Assembly: GCA_023443865.1 (NCBI GenBank)
Contig: JAEZST010000022.1
Location: 930,001-994,000 of the forward strand
DNA length: 64,000 bases
Direction: 5' to 3'
DNA from: Spirochaetota bacterium
Lineage (GTDB): Bacteria; Spirochaetota; Spirochaetia; Treponematales; Treponemataceae
This document shows positions 23,159 to 31,452 of the stretch, one piece after another. The first letter of the stretch is position 1. Each line of letters starts with the position of its first letter. The position numbers were made by a program, and so were the translations under genes. A model generated the notes under the pieces. The model had not been told where the DNA came from, did not search any database, and saw nothing but the letters and a program-made list of their open reading frames with translations.

Positions 23159-26100
23159 TTAGGCCGTCTTTTTTTGACGTTTATCGAACAGAAGCCCGTA
23201 GAACGTGGGAACCACCGTTACCGAGGTTACGGTAGAGAACACCAGGCCGAAGATAATGGTGCTCGCCATGGGGCTCCACACAGCCGAGTAGCCGCCTAAG
23301 CCCACCGCCGTTGGCAATAGTCCCGCGATGGTCGTCACCGAGGTAAGGGTTATGGGCCTGAGCCTCGTGACGGCCGCGTCTATCACCGCTTCCTTAACGG
23401 TCTTTCCCCTCAGGCGGTCCCCATTGATAAAGTCAATGAGCACTATCGTATCGTTTACCGCTATTCCCGCCAGCGCTACCCCTGCGTAGAGTACCGTGGT
23501 AGAGAAGGGGGTTCCCGATACGGCGAGATAGAGCATAACCCCCGCAAAGGCCATGGGAATGGAGAGCAGGATCAAGAAGGGTTGCGTGTAGGATTTGAAC
23601 TGGGCCCCGAGAATGGCGTATATCAGGAAGAGACCCAACAAAAATACCCGGAGAATCTGGATCAATAGATCGGCGAATTCGGAGAATTCACCGCCCGTAA
23701 CCAGAACGGTGCCCGGGTGGGACGGCGCGAATTCATCCCGGTACCAGGCCTCGATATCGTCATTGATGGCGGGAACCGCGCGCTTGTTGCCGATTTCGGC
23801 CGAGAGGGAAACTTCCCGCTTGCCGTCCACGCGCTTGACGGCGCCGATTCCCCCTTCGTTCGCCACGGAGCATACCGCGGAGAAGGGCACGGAAGCGCCC
23901 GACGGCGTCGGGATCTTCAAGGTCATCAGGTACTCGAGGGGCGATATGTCCGCGGGCAGGGCGTAACGCACGGTAATGTCCGTTTCCTCGTTATTGACGA
24001 AAATGCTGCCCGCGCCGTATCCGTCGTAAATGCCGCGTATAAAGGAGCCGATGGTAGCGACGGAAAGCCCGTAGGAGGCCGCGCGTTCCTCGTTGATCCG
24101 GATCTTCAGTTCCGGCGCGGATTTTTCGAGGGTATCCCGCACGTCATAGACTTGCGGATAGGCGGCGAGCCGTTCCCGTATGCCGGTAATAGCTTCCTGG
24201 AGCGCCCCGAAATCGTTGCCCCGGACGCGGAATCCCACCGGCGAGCTTATCGGCGGCCCGGATTGGGCCTTGGAGAAGGTAACGGTCTCCGCGCCGGGGA
24301 TATCCCTGGTTTGGTTGCGGGCCTCGTCCATAATGGTTTGAATGGATCGCTTGCGCCCCTCGCTTCGTTCGGTTACGTCCACGACGATCGTTCCCCGGTT
24401 CGCCGCCCCGTCCGCGACGGTCGCTATAACGTGAACGACCTCGCCGTTGCCGATGAGGGGAATCAGGCGGGATTCGAATTCCCGAAGGACGCGCTCGGTT
24501 TCATTCCGATTCGCGCCGGCGGGCATTTCCACCTCGATGTCGTAGAGGGAATAGTCTTCCGTGGCGAATAGGTCGACCTTGACGAAGGCCAGGGTCGAGA
24601 AGAGGAGAATCGCGAAGGCGAAAAAGCCCGACACGGTGATAAGGCGGAACCGGTATAGCCGTTCCAGGAAAGCGCGGAAGGGCCCCCTCACGCGATCGAA
24701 GAAATCCCCCTCCCGGGGAAGCCCCCGTCCGCCCGGCCAGTGGGCGAGGTGGGACGGTATGAAAATTATGGATTCCACCGTGGAGACCGCCAACGAAATG
24801 GCGACTACCAGCGGAATTACCTTGAGGAATTTGCCTATGGTCCCCGGGATGAGCATGAGGGGAAGGAAGGCCGCGATCGTGGTCAGGGAAGACGCGATGA
24901 TCGGGCCCATCACCTCTTCCGTGCCCCGTATGGCTGCCTCGCGCAGGGGCATGCCTTCCTGACGGAGCCGGAGGGCGTTTTCCGTAAGCACGATCGCGTG
25001 ATCGACGATCATGCCGAGCACCAGTACCAAACCGAACAGCGTATTCGAATTGAGGGTTTCGCCGAGGCCCTCGAGGATGAGGAAGGTGATGGCGAAGGTC
25101 ACGGGAATTCCCAACGCCGTCATGAGGGCGTTCCTGAGCCCGATGAAAAAGAAGAGAATGACCGTAAGGAGCAATAGCCCTTCAAGGGCGTTGAGTACCA
25201 ACACGGAGATCGAATCGCGGATTTGAACGGTCGAATCGTTAACCAGGTCGATGGTCAGGCCCTCAGGGAGCGCAACCGGGGGACTCTCGATGATTTTCCC
25301 TATCCTTTTGACGATGGAAGCCGCGTCGCCCCCGGGCACCTTGGTAACCTGAATGCGTATCGCCTCTTGCCCGTCCATGCGTACCGTCGCAGAAGCATCG
25401 TCGTAGCCCGACGTTACCTTGGCGACGTCCCCGACGTGAACGATGCCTCCGTTCGCGCCGCGCCTGATTATCACCCGGCCGAATTCGGCCGCGTCTAACA
25501 ACTCGCCCACGGTCCTGAGGGTAAAGTCCCGGGTTTCCGTGGCGAGTACGCCGCCGGGCACCGAAACGTTCTTCCCCTGAATCGTGCGGACTATTTCGGC
25601 GATCGGCAGGTTAAGGCTGTCCATCTTGGACCGGTCCGCCTCGACCACGATTTTTCGGTCCATGGATCCCCTCAGCTCGGCGCCCGATACGCCGTTCAGC
25701 TCGAGTATGGCGTCTTGAAAGGCCTTGGCCGTATTCTCAAGGGTGGCGCGGGAAACCGATCCGGAAAGAACGACCTCGATTACCGGAAGAAAGTCGTTTG
25801 AGGAAAAATCGGCAATGGTAGGGTCGAGGGCCCCGTCGGGAAGGGTAACCCGCGAATAGCGCGTATTGACTTCCTGATACAGCCGCTCGAATTTATCCTT
25901 GGCGATGCCGTCGTCGAATTCGACCCTTACCGTGGAAACGCCGTCGCTGGAAACGCTTTGGATTCGTTTCAGGCTATCAATGCCCTGCATTTCCCGCTCG
26001 ATGGGGATGGTTACCGATCGCTCGATATCGGTGGCCGAGGCGCCCGGATAGGGGACGACTATATTAACCCAATAAAACGGGACTTCCGCGAATTGTTCCC

Positions 26101-26200
26101 TGGGCAATCTGCCGAGGCTGACGGCGCCGAGGGACAGGAGCGTCACCAGGAGTATGTTGAGCAGTACGTGGTTGTCGACGGAAAATTTCGGCAAACTCAT
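23159..26200 (-). CDS. RND-type efflux transporter, inner-membrane pump subunit
   Basis: A 1013-residue RND pump with the usual layout: one helix, a large porter domain, five helices, and the same again. Family blocks are easy to see (PGASATDIERSVTIPIE near 50; GLGGYSAVWSPMASTIIFGLVFST near 975). In helix 4 the AcrB pair Asp407-Asp408 reads Asp-His here (GMIVDHAIVLTEN, about residue 398), and the helix 10 Lys of AcrB is Val (GIAVNDTIVL), so ion coupling differs from AcrB. It lies 9 bp after its adaptor gene. No TolC-type gene is adjacent. Substrate is unknown; drug, lipid or metal export all fit. Confidence 0.9.
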   Translation of the reverse strand: MSLPKFSVDNHVLLNILLVTLLSLGAVSLGRLPREQFAEVPFYWVNIVVPYPGASATDIERSVTIPIEREMQGIDSLKRIQSVSSDGVSTVRVEFDDGIAKDKFERLYQEVNTRYSRVTLPDGALDPTIADFSSNDFLPVIEVVLSGSVSRATLENTAKAFQDAILELNGVSGAELRGSMDRKIVVEADRSKMDSLNLPIAEIVRTIQGKNVSVPGGVLATETRDFTLRTVGELLDAAEFGRVIIRRGANGGIVHVGDVAKVTSGYDDASATVRMDGQEAIRIQVTKVPGGDAASIVKRIGKIIESPPVALPEGLTIDLVNDSTVQIRDSISVLVLNALEGLLLLTVILFFFIGLRNALMTALGIPVTFAITFLILEGLGETLNSNTLFGLVLVLGMIVDHAIVLTENALRLRQEGMPLREAAIRGTEEVMGPIIASSLTTIAAFLPLMLIPGTIGKFLKVIPLVVAISLAVSTVESIIFIPSHLAHWPGGRGLPREGDFFDRVRGPFRAFLERLYRFRLITVSGFFAFAILLFSTLAFVKVDLFATEDYSLYDIEVEMPAGANRNETERVLREFESRLIPLIGNGEVVHVIATVADGAANRGTIVVDVTERSEGRKRSIQTIMDEARNQTRDIPGAETVTFSKAQSGPPISSPVGFRVRGNDFGALQEAITGIRERLAAYPQVYDVRDTLEKSAPELKIRINEERAASYGLSVATIGSFIRGIYDGYGAGSIFVNNEETDITVRYALPADISPLEYLMTLKIPTPSGASVPFSAVCSVANEGGIGAVKRVDGKREVSLSAEIGNKRAVPAINDDIEAWYRDEFAPSHPGTVLVTGGEFSEFADLLIQILRVFLLGLFLIYAILGAQFKSYTQPFLILLSIPMAFAGVMLYLAVSGTPFSTTVLYAGVALAGIAVNDTIVLIDFINGDRLRGKTVKEAVIDAAVTRLRPITLTSVTTIAGLLPTAVGLGGYSAVWSPMASTIIFGLVFSTVTSVTVVPTFYGLLFDKRQKKTA

Positions 26201-26209
26201 GATGCCTCC

Positions 26210-27346
26210 CTATTCCCGGTCGGGGGAATCGCCCCGCACGGTAACTGCTACCGGGGTCCCGTCCACGAGCCGGGAAAGGGCGCTCACGATAATCGTTTCG
26301 CCCGGTTGAACCCCGCGCGCGATTTCGGCCTTCACGCCGTTTTTCGCGCCGACGTCCACTTCGCGTATTGTCGCGCGCCCGCCGCTTTCAACGAAAAGCG
26401 CGTACCGTTCCCCCCGCCTGACCAGCGACGCGAGGGGAACGATTACGGACTCTTCCTTTTGGTCGGGACTAATCTCGACCCGGGCCGACATTCCCGATTT
26501 TACCAGGCTTCCCCAAGCGTTGTCGAAGCCCACTACGACCGGGAAACTACCGGTTTGGGGGTCCGCGCCCCCCCCGACGGCGGTTACCGAGGCGGTTACC
26601 GTTTTGTCGCCGAAGGCGGAGGGGATAAGCACCGCGGCCGAAAGGCCGGGCCTGACCCTGCCGATTTCGCCTTCGCCCACGCCCACGGTAACCCGGAACG
26701 CGGAATCGTCGACGATCTTGGCGACAGCGGCGAATAAGCCGATAACATTGCCCTCCATAATCGAAGAATCCCGCGATACGATAATGCCGGCGATCGGCGC
26801 GGTAATAACCGTATCGTCGAGGCTTTTTTTCGCCTGTTCGTACTGGGCACGAGCCGCGCTTTCGTTGCTTTGGGCGCGCGCCAGTGACGAGGCCGAAGTA
26901 CCGCCCGAGTCAAACTGTATTTGGGTCGCCTTCAAGTCCAGGGTCGCCGAATCGAGCTGGTCCGAAGCCCGCTTGAGATTGAACCGGGCCAGACGGTCGT
27001 CCAGCCGGAGCAACACGTGGCCTTCCTTCACCCGTTCGCCCGCGGTAAAGCCGACTGCGGTAATAACCCCTTGCGTTTGACTTACGACCGCCGCCTCGCG
27101 CACGCCGGACACCGTGCCTGATCCCGGAATGGCGACTACCAGTTTACCCGTCCGCGCCGTAACCCCTTCAACCGCCAGGGCATCGAAGGTTTGCCCGCCG
27201 CTCCAGGCGGTCGCGCCGCTCATCGGTATCGGTTTGGAGCACGCGGGGAGTAAAAAAGGCAGAAGGAACAGGCTGAATATGGAAAGCGGCGGCAGGTGCC
27301 TTTTACGTATCGTCGCGTTTCTGGCGAACTCGGTTTTTACTGACAT
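26210..27346 (-). CDS. RND efflux periplasmic adaptor lipoprotein
   Basis: A 378-residue membrane-fusion protein. A lipobox LLPAC (about residue 35) anchors it in the membrane. It has the adaptor order: lipoyl-like half (VSQTQGVITAVGFTAGERVKEGHVLL), a short helical hairpin (about 120-180, with the AQSNESAARAQYEQAKKSLD part), the second lipoyl half (ITAPIAGIIVSRD), a beta-barrel and a membrane-proximal domain. The hairpin is short compared with AcrA. AAGGGG lies six bases before the ATG. It is the first gene of a two-gene operon with the pump, transcribed away from msrBA across an A+T-rich region with a Fur-like palindrome. Confidence 0.9.
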   Translation of the reverse strand: MSVKTEFARNATIRKRHLPPLSIFSLFLLPFLLPACSKPIPMSGATAWSGGQTFDALAVEGVTARTGKLVVAIPGSGTVSGVREAAVVSQTQGVITAVGFTAGERVKEGHVLLRLDDRLARFNLKRASDQLDSATLDLKATQIQFDSGGTSASSLARAQSNESAARAQYEQAKKSLDDTVITAPIAGIIVSRDSSIMEGNVIGLFAAVAKIVDDSAFRVTVGVGEGEIGRVRPGLSAAVLIPSAFGDKTVTASVTAVGGGADPQTGSFPVVVGFDNAWGSLVKSGMSARVEISPDQKEESVIVPLASLVRRGERYALFVESGGRATIREVDVGAKNGVKAEIARGVQPGETIIVSALSRLVDGTPVAVTVRGDSPDRE

Positions 27347-27405
27347 GGCGATCCCCTTGTTTTTTTTAGGCTAAGAAAAGTATAAACCGAAAATAACCAT
27401 TTCTG

Positions 27406-27434
27406 TTGAAATAGTTAACAATAATCGTTATCGT
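27406..27434 (+). promoter_or_regulatory. Possible promoter of msrBA
   Basis: TTGAAA (-35) and TATCGT (-10) are spaced by 17 bp. The spacer and -10 are covered by the palindrome at 27415-27437, so a bound repressor would block RNA polymerase. On the other strand TATACT (27384-27379) may serve the pump operon. Confidence 0.4.
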
Positions 27435-27437
27435 TAA
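27415..27437. promoter_or_regulatory. Fur/PerR-like operator palindrome
   Basis: A 23-bp imperfect palindrome, TTAACAATAA-TCG-TTATCGTTAA, with nine of eleven paired positions complementary per arm. Its core AATAAT-C-GTTATC resembles the 7-1-7 Fur/PerR type box (10 of 14 positions fit TGATAATnATTATCA). It lies in the divergent region between the RND operon and the methionine sulfoxide reductase gene. Confidence 0.5.
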
Positions 27438-27459
27438 GTTAAACCGGAGGTATAATCCA

Positions 27460-28539
27460 ATGGGAAAAGCGGTACTATACGGGTGTATTCTATTGACTTC
27501 GACGATGGCGATCCTCTCGTGCGCCTCGCCTAAAGGAGATTCTGATATGGCCAAACAAAGCGATAAAGCGAATACCGCGCGGAACGCGGACCAGGCTCTC
27601 AAAGATCGGTTGTCCGAACTGCAATATGCCGTGACGCAGCAATGCGGCACCGAGCCGGCCTTCAACAACGCCTACTGGAATAACCACGAGAAAGGGCTCT
27701 ACGTGGACGTGGTGTCCGGCATTCCCCTCTTTAGTTCGGCCGATAAGTTCGATTCCGGATCGGGTTGGCCGAGTTTCACGCGCCCGGTAACGGGCGAGGC
27801 GATTTCCGAAAAAATCGACGACAGTCTCGGCATGGTTAGGACCGAGGTGCGCAGCGCCTTGGCTAATTCGCATCTCGGTCACGTATTCGACGACGGGCCC
27901 GGGCCCACCGGTCTTCGCTATTGCATCAATTCAGCGTCCCTTAACTTCATCCCGCTCGCCGAGATGGAAAAACTGGGGTATGGCCCTTGGCTTACCGCGG
28001 TCGATCCGCCCCGGGCGGGCGAGACCCAACGGGAGACCGCGCTCTTCGCGGCGGGTTGTTTTTGGGGTACCGAGGGCTATTTCCGCCAACTTGCCGGCGT
28101 GATCTCAACGACCGTCGGCTATTCGGGAGGAACGGTTCCCTTTCCTACCTACGAACAGGTATGTACCGGCGCTACCGGGCACGCGGAAACGATTCGGATC
28201 GATTTTGACCCCGCGATAATCTCCTATCGCGAGCTCCTCTTACATTTCTTCCGCATGCATGAGCCTACCTCCCTCAACCGGCAGGGAGGCGATATCGGTA
28301 CCCAATACCGTTCGGCGGTTTTCACCGTGAACGGAAGCCAGCGAACGACCGCCCTCGAGGTCATCGACGGGCTCAAGGGGGAATACGACCGGCCCATCGT
28401 GACCGAGGTACGGGAGGGAGGGCCGTTTTACGCGGCCGAAACGTACCATCAGGACTACCTGGTAAAAAACCCGCTCGGTTACTGTCACGTGGATCTTTCC
28501 CTGGCGCGGCAACCCTTATCCATACCGCAAAATCGCTGA
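27460..28539 (+). CDS. msrAB: Lipoprotein MsrB-MsrA fusion (methionine sulfoxide reductase)
   Basis: A 359-residue two-domain enzyme that repairs oxidised methionine. A lipobox AILSC gives lipid-bound Cys21. The MsrB domain comes first (about 45-175) with GSGWPSF, SHLGHVF and catalytic Cys155 in RYCINSAS; the zinc-binding CxxC pairs of many MsrB proteins are absent, and Cys62 in QCGTEPAF can resolve the disulfide. The MsrA domain follows (about 192-345) with catalytic Cys200 in GCFWGTEG, the QYRSAVF block, and a resolving Cys in NPLGYCH. The B-A order is less common than A-B. GGAGG precedes the ATG. It should act in the periplasm on both sulfoxide stereoisomers. Confidence 0.92.
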   Translation: MGKAVLYGCILLTSTMAILSCASPKGDSDMAKQSDKANTARNADQALKDRLSELQYAVTQQCGTEPAFNNAYWNNHEKGLYVDVVSGIPLFSSADKFDSGSGWPSFTRPVTGEAISEKIDDSLGMVRTEVRSALANSHLGHVFDDGPGPTGLRYCINSASLNFIPLAEMEKLGYGPWLTAVDPPRAGETQRETALFAAGCFWGTEGYFRQLAGVISTTVGYSGGTVPFPTYEQVCTGATGHAETIRIDFDPAIISYRELLLHFFRMHEPTSLNRQGGDIGTQYRSAVFTVNGSQRTTALEVIDGLKGEYDRPIVTEVREGGPFYAAETYHQDYLVKNPLGYCHVDLSLARQPLSIPQNR

Positions 28540-28552
28540 CGGGCGCCGCCGT

Positions 28553-28597
28553 TTGACAAATCCCCTTACGCCGTCGAGAATTCGCGGTAAGGGGGAT
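28553..28597 (+). promoter_or_regulatory. Promoter with overlapping inverted repeat
   Basis: A perfect -35 TTGACA (28553-28558) is followed after 17 bp by GAGAAT (28576-28581). An inverted repeat, ATCCCCTTAC at 28560-28569 and GTAAGGGGGAT at 28587-28597, encloses the -10; its right arm also holds the AAGGGGG ribosome site of the gene at 28602. It could be an operator or, if transcription starts further upstream, an RNA hairpin masking the ribosome site. Confidence 0.4.
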
Positions 28598-28601
28598 CGT
28601 C

Positions 28602-28958
28602 ATGGGCAAGGTACGGACTTTTTTCGGTATACTCAAGCTGGAATTGCAGGACGCCGCGGACGATGCCGCCGTGCTTATCGAGGCAGCCCGCATGAAGCAG
28701 GCGGAAGGTACCTATACGGAATACGTAACGCGCGAGAACACGGCGCTGTACCGGATCGAGATAGATTCGCTCGGCGACTTGGTTCGCGAAATTTCCGACC
28801 GTGAAGGGAATACCTTCGAGTCGATTGATGAGGCAATTTCCGCCGTCCGCGAGATCACGAGTTTAAAAATCAGGGAATGGAATTATCCGGCGCTGATCAC
28901 GGGCCTATTGGACAGAAAAATAGAAAAAGCGCTGAAATATCTCGATACGGGTGCCTAA
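28602..28958 (+). CDS. Small cytosolic helical protein of unknown function
   Basis: A 118-residue, acidic, mostly helical protein with no signal peptide or membrane segment. Start is ATG with AAGGGGG four to six bases before it. Segments such as LKLELQDAADDAAVLIEAARM and LKIREWNYPALITGLL look well folded. I have no family name for it. It lies between msrBA and the nfeD-stomatin genes and has its own promoter candidate. Confidence 0.6.
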   Translation: MGKVRTFFGILKLELQDAADDAAVLIEAARMKQAEGTYTEYVTRENTALYRIEIDSLGDLVREISDREGNTFESIDEAISAVREITSLKIREWNYPALITGLLDRKIEKALKYLDTGA

Positions 28959-29005
28959 TATCCCTCCCCGCGGTGTTATACTGTCTGTGACAGGAGGGTC
29001 GTCTC

Positions 29006-29473
29006 ATGTATCAACCTTGGTTAGTGTGGGCCATAGTGGGCGTCGTTTGCATCGGTCTGGAGATGCTATTGCCCGGATTCGTCATTTTCTTTTTCGGGTT
29101 GGGAGCCCTCGCCACGGCGCTCTGCAGCCTCATTCCGCTGGTGACCGATCTCGTCTGGCTCCAAGTCCTGCTTTTCGTTATCTTCTCCGTTGTCTCCCTC
29201 ATCGTGCTTCGTCGCCGCTTCGCGAAAATTTTCGCCGGGACCGTATTCGACTCTCGCCATCCCGACCCCGAAGAAACGGGCGCGGGCGAGACCGCCGAGG
29301 TTATCGAATCGGCATCCTCCCATACGGACGGGCGTATCCGTTTCCGGGGCACGACGTGGCCCGCACGTACGCGATCGGGAACGATACCCGCCGGTTCCCG
29401 CGCCCTGGTAATAGAACGGGACGGCATGACCTACGTAATCGCCCCGTTAGGATCGACGACGGATACGGAATAA
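29006..29473 (+). CDS. NfeD-family membrane protein
   Basis: A 155-residue protein with three or four membrane helices in the first 70 residues (PWLVWAIVGVVCIGLEML, VIFFFGLGALATAL, WLQVLLFVIFSVVSLIVL) and a C-terminal OB-fold-like domain (about 95-150: GRIRFRGTTWPAR, GSRALVIERDGMTYVI). This is the short NfeD form, encoded next to SPFH proteins in most genomes. It is thought to work with the stomatins in membrane organisation or proteolysis. AGGAGGG lies seven bases before the ATG; a TATACT at 28977-28982 may be the -10. Confidence 0.9.
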   Translation: MYQPWLVWAIVGVVCIGLEMLLPGFVIFFFGLGALATALCSLIPLVTDLVWLQVLLFVIFSVVSLIVLRRRFAKIFAGTVFDSRHPDPEETGAGETAEVIESASSHTDGRIRFRGTTWPARTRSGTIPAGSRALVIERDGMTYVIAPLGSTTDTE

Positions 29474-29517
29474 TCTCTCGCGGCGAATACAAAAAACAAC
29501 CCTGAGGAGGAGTTTTC

Positions 29518-30441
29518 ATGAATGTAGTCCTTATTTACCTGGTGGCCATCGTGGTCATCGTGGTGCTTTTCAAAATCGCGGTAGTTATTCCCGAGCGGGA
29601 AAGCTATATAGTCGAGCGGCTCGGTAAATACACCAAGACCCTGGAAGCGGGCTTCCACCTTTTGCTCCCCTTCATCGACCACGTCGCCTACCGGCAAACC
29701 CTAAAGGAAGAGGCCCTGGACGTAGACCCTCAGCTATGCATAACCAGCGATAACGTACAGGTTCAGGTAGACGGGATTCTCTACCTTCGCGTGGTCGATC
29801 CGGTAAAGGCGAGCTACGGAATCGAAAGCTATAAATTCGCCGTGACCCAGCTGGCGAAAACCACCATGCGCAGCGAAATCGGAAAGCTCGAACTGGATAA
29901 GACGTTCTGCGGCCGCGAGGGCATTAACGACAATATCGTCAAGGCGCTGGACGAGGCCTCCGATCCCTGGGGGATCAAGGTGACCCGCTACGAGATCCGC
30001 GATATCACTCCCACCGAAACGATCATGGAAGCCATGGAAAGCCAGATGCGAGCCGAGCGGATCAAGCGCGCGAGCATCCTTTCCTCCGAGGGGCAAAAGC
30101 AGGCGAGGATCAACGTATCCTTGGGCGAAAAACAGGACGCGATAAACCGCTCCATGGGCGAGAAACAGCGGCGCATAAACGTCGCCGAGGGCCGCGCCCA
30201 GTCCATCGAGATTACCAGCAAGGCGAGCGCCGAGGGCCTTCGCCTGGTGGGTCACGCGCTTTCGCAGCCCGGCGGAAAGACGGCCATGGGCATACGGCTG
30301 GCCGAATCGTATATCCAGCGATTCAGGAAAACCCTCGAAAAATGCGACGTATCGGTATATCCCCAGGAATTGGCGGGCCTTGCCACGGTCGCGGACATCA
30401 TTAAAAAGGCGGGCAACGCCCCCGCGGGAGGAACGAAATGA
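29518..30441 (+). CDS. SPFH/stomatin-like protein (paralogue 1)
   Basis: A 307-residue stomatin/band 7 protein of the QmcA type: an N-terminal membrane helix (residues 4-24), the SPFH domain (about 25-185; PERESYIVERLGKY, DNVQVQVDGILYLRVVDP), then a long charged coiled coil (QARINVSLGEKQDAINR and following) that drives ring formation. Such proteins build large membrane-bound assemblies. GAGGAG lies before the ATG. Its stop overlaps the start of the second copy, a tandem pair. Confidence 0.92.
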   Translation: MNVVLIYLVAIVVIVVLFKIAVVIPERESYIVERLGKYTKTLEAGFHLLLPFIDHVAYRQTLKEEALDVDPQLCITSDNVQVQVDGILYLRVVDPVKASYGIESYKFAVTQLAKTTMRSEIGKLELDKTFCGREGINDNIVKALDEASDPWGIKVTRYEIRDITPTETIMEAMESQMRAERIKRASILSSEGQKQARINVSLGEKQDAINRSMGEKQRRINVAEGRAQSIEITSKASAEGLRLVGHALSQPGGKTAMGIRLAESYIQRFRKTLEKCDVSVYPQELAGLATVADIIKKAGNAPAGGTK

Positions 30442-31364
30442 ACCCCTTTACCCCGCTGCTCGTATTGCTGGCGTTTTTCGCCTTAGTCTTCGTCATTACC
30501 CTGTTCCGCAGCATTCGGGTAGTGCCGAACAAGACCGCGCTCATCGTGGAGCGGCTCGGAAAATACAACCGCACCCTGGAAGCTGGTTTTCACGTGCTGT
30601 TTCCCTTCCTTGACAAGGTACGGTACAAGCAAACCCTGAAGGAACAGGCTATCGACGTTCCCGCCCAGGATTGCTTTACCCGGGACAACGTGAACGTCCG
30701 GGTGGACGGCGTGCTGTATCTCATGGTCATGGACCCGAAAAAGGCCAGCTACGGCATAAAAAATTATTCTTACGCCACGGTGCTTCTCGCCCAAACCACC
30801 ATGCGCTCCGTTATCGGGCAGCTGGAGTTGGACAATACCTTCGAGGCCCGCGAGCAAATTAACGCGCAGGTCGTCAAGGCGGTAGACGAGGCCTCTGACC
30901 CCTGGGGCGTAAAGGTTACCCGCTACGAGGTCCAGAACATCAAGGTTTCTTCGTCAATCATGGACGCCATGGAAGCGCAGATGAAGGCCGAACGCGAAAA
31001 ACGCGCGGAGATCGCGCGTTCGGTCGGCGAAATGGAAACCAAGATCAACCTTTCCCTCGCGGCGCTCACCGAGGCGGTAAACCGGAGCGAGGGCGAAAAG
31101 CAGCGGATGATCAACGAGGCCGAGGGCGAGGCGAGCGAGATCGTGGCGGTCGCCAAGGCCACCGCCGAGGGAATTCGCGTGATCGCCGAATCGGTCGTCA
31201 TGGAAGGGGGCTATGAGGCGGCAAACCTCAAGCTTTCCGAGAACTGGATCGACGCCATCGGCGGGGTCGCGAAAGACGGCTCACGGCTGATAATAGGCGC
31301 CGACCTGACCGACCTCACCGAGGTAACCACCCGGGCTTCCCGCATGATCGCCGGAACGAACTAA
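30438..31364 (+). CDS. SPFH/stomatin-like protein (paralogue 2)
   Basis: A 308-residue paralogue of the gene just before it, overlapping it by four bases (ATGA). The same parts are present: membrane helix at 5-25, SPFH domain with NKTALIVERLGKYNRTLEAGFH and DNVNVRVDGVLYLMVMDP, and a coiled coil rich in EGEKQ repeats. The two copies are clearly related but differ in the C-terminal third, so they may form a mixed ring, as HflK and HflC do. The transcript ends at the terminator 46 bp downstream. Confidence 0.92.
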   Translation: MNPFTPLLVLLAFFALVFVITLFRSIRVVPNKTALIVERLGKYNRTLEAGFHVLFPFLDKVRYKQTLKEQAIDVPAQDCFTRDNVNVRVDGVLYLMVMDPKKASYGIKNYSYATVLLAQTTMRSVIGQLELDNTFEAREQINAQVVKAVDEASDPWGVKVTRYEVQNIKVSSSIMDAMEAQMKAEREKRAEIARSVGEMETKINLSLAALTEAVNRSEGEKQRMINEAEGEASEIVAVAKATAEGIRVIAESVVMEGGYEAANLKLSENWIDAIGGVAKDGSRLIIGADLTDLTEVTTRASRMIAGTN

Positions 31365-31409
31365 TACCCATGGGGGACCTCGTTCCCCCATACGCTCTTT
31401 AAAAAAAAA

Positions 31410-31442
31410 CGTCCGATCCTGACAGGTCGGGCGGTTTTTTTT
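31410..31442. terminator. Bidirectional rho-independent terminator
   Basis: A nine-pair stem (CGTCCGATC with GTCGGGCG-type right arm, two G-T pairs) is flanked by nine A on the left and eight T on the right, so it can end transcripts on both strands: the stomatin operon on + and the nrd operon on -. A second perfect hairpin, ATGGGGGA/TCCCCCAT, stands just before it at 31370-31391. Confidence 0.85.
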
Positions 31443-31452
31443 CCGAAGGGGC

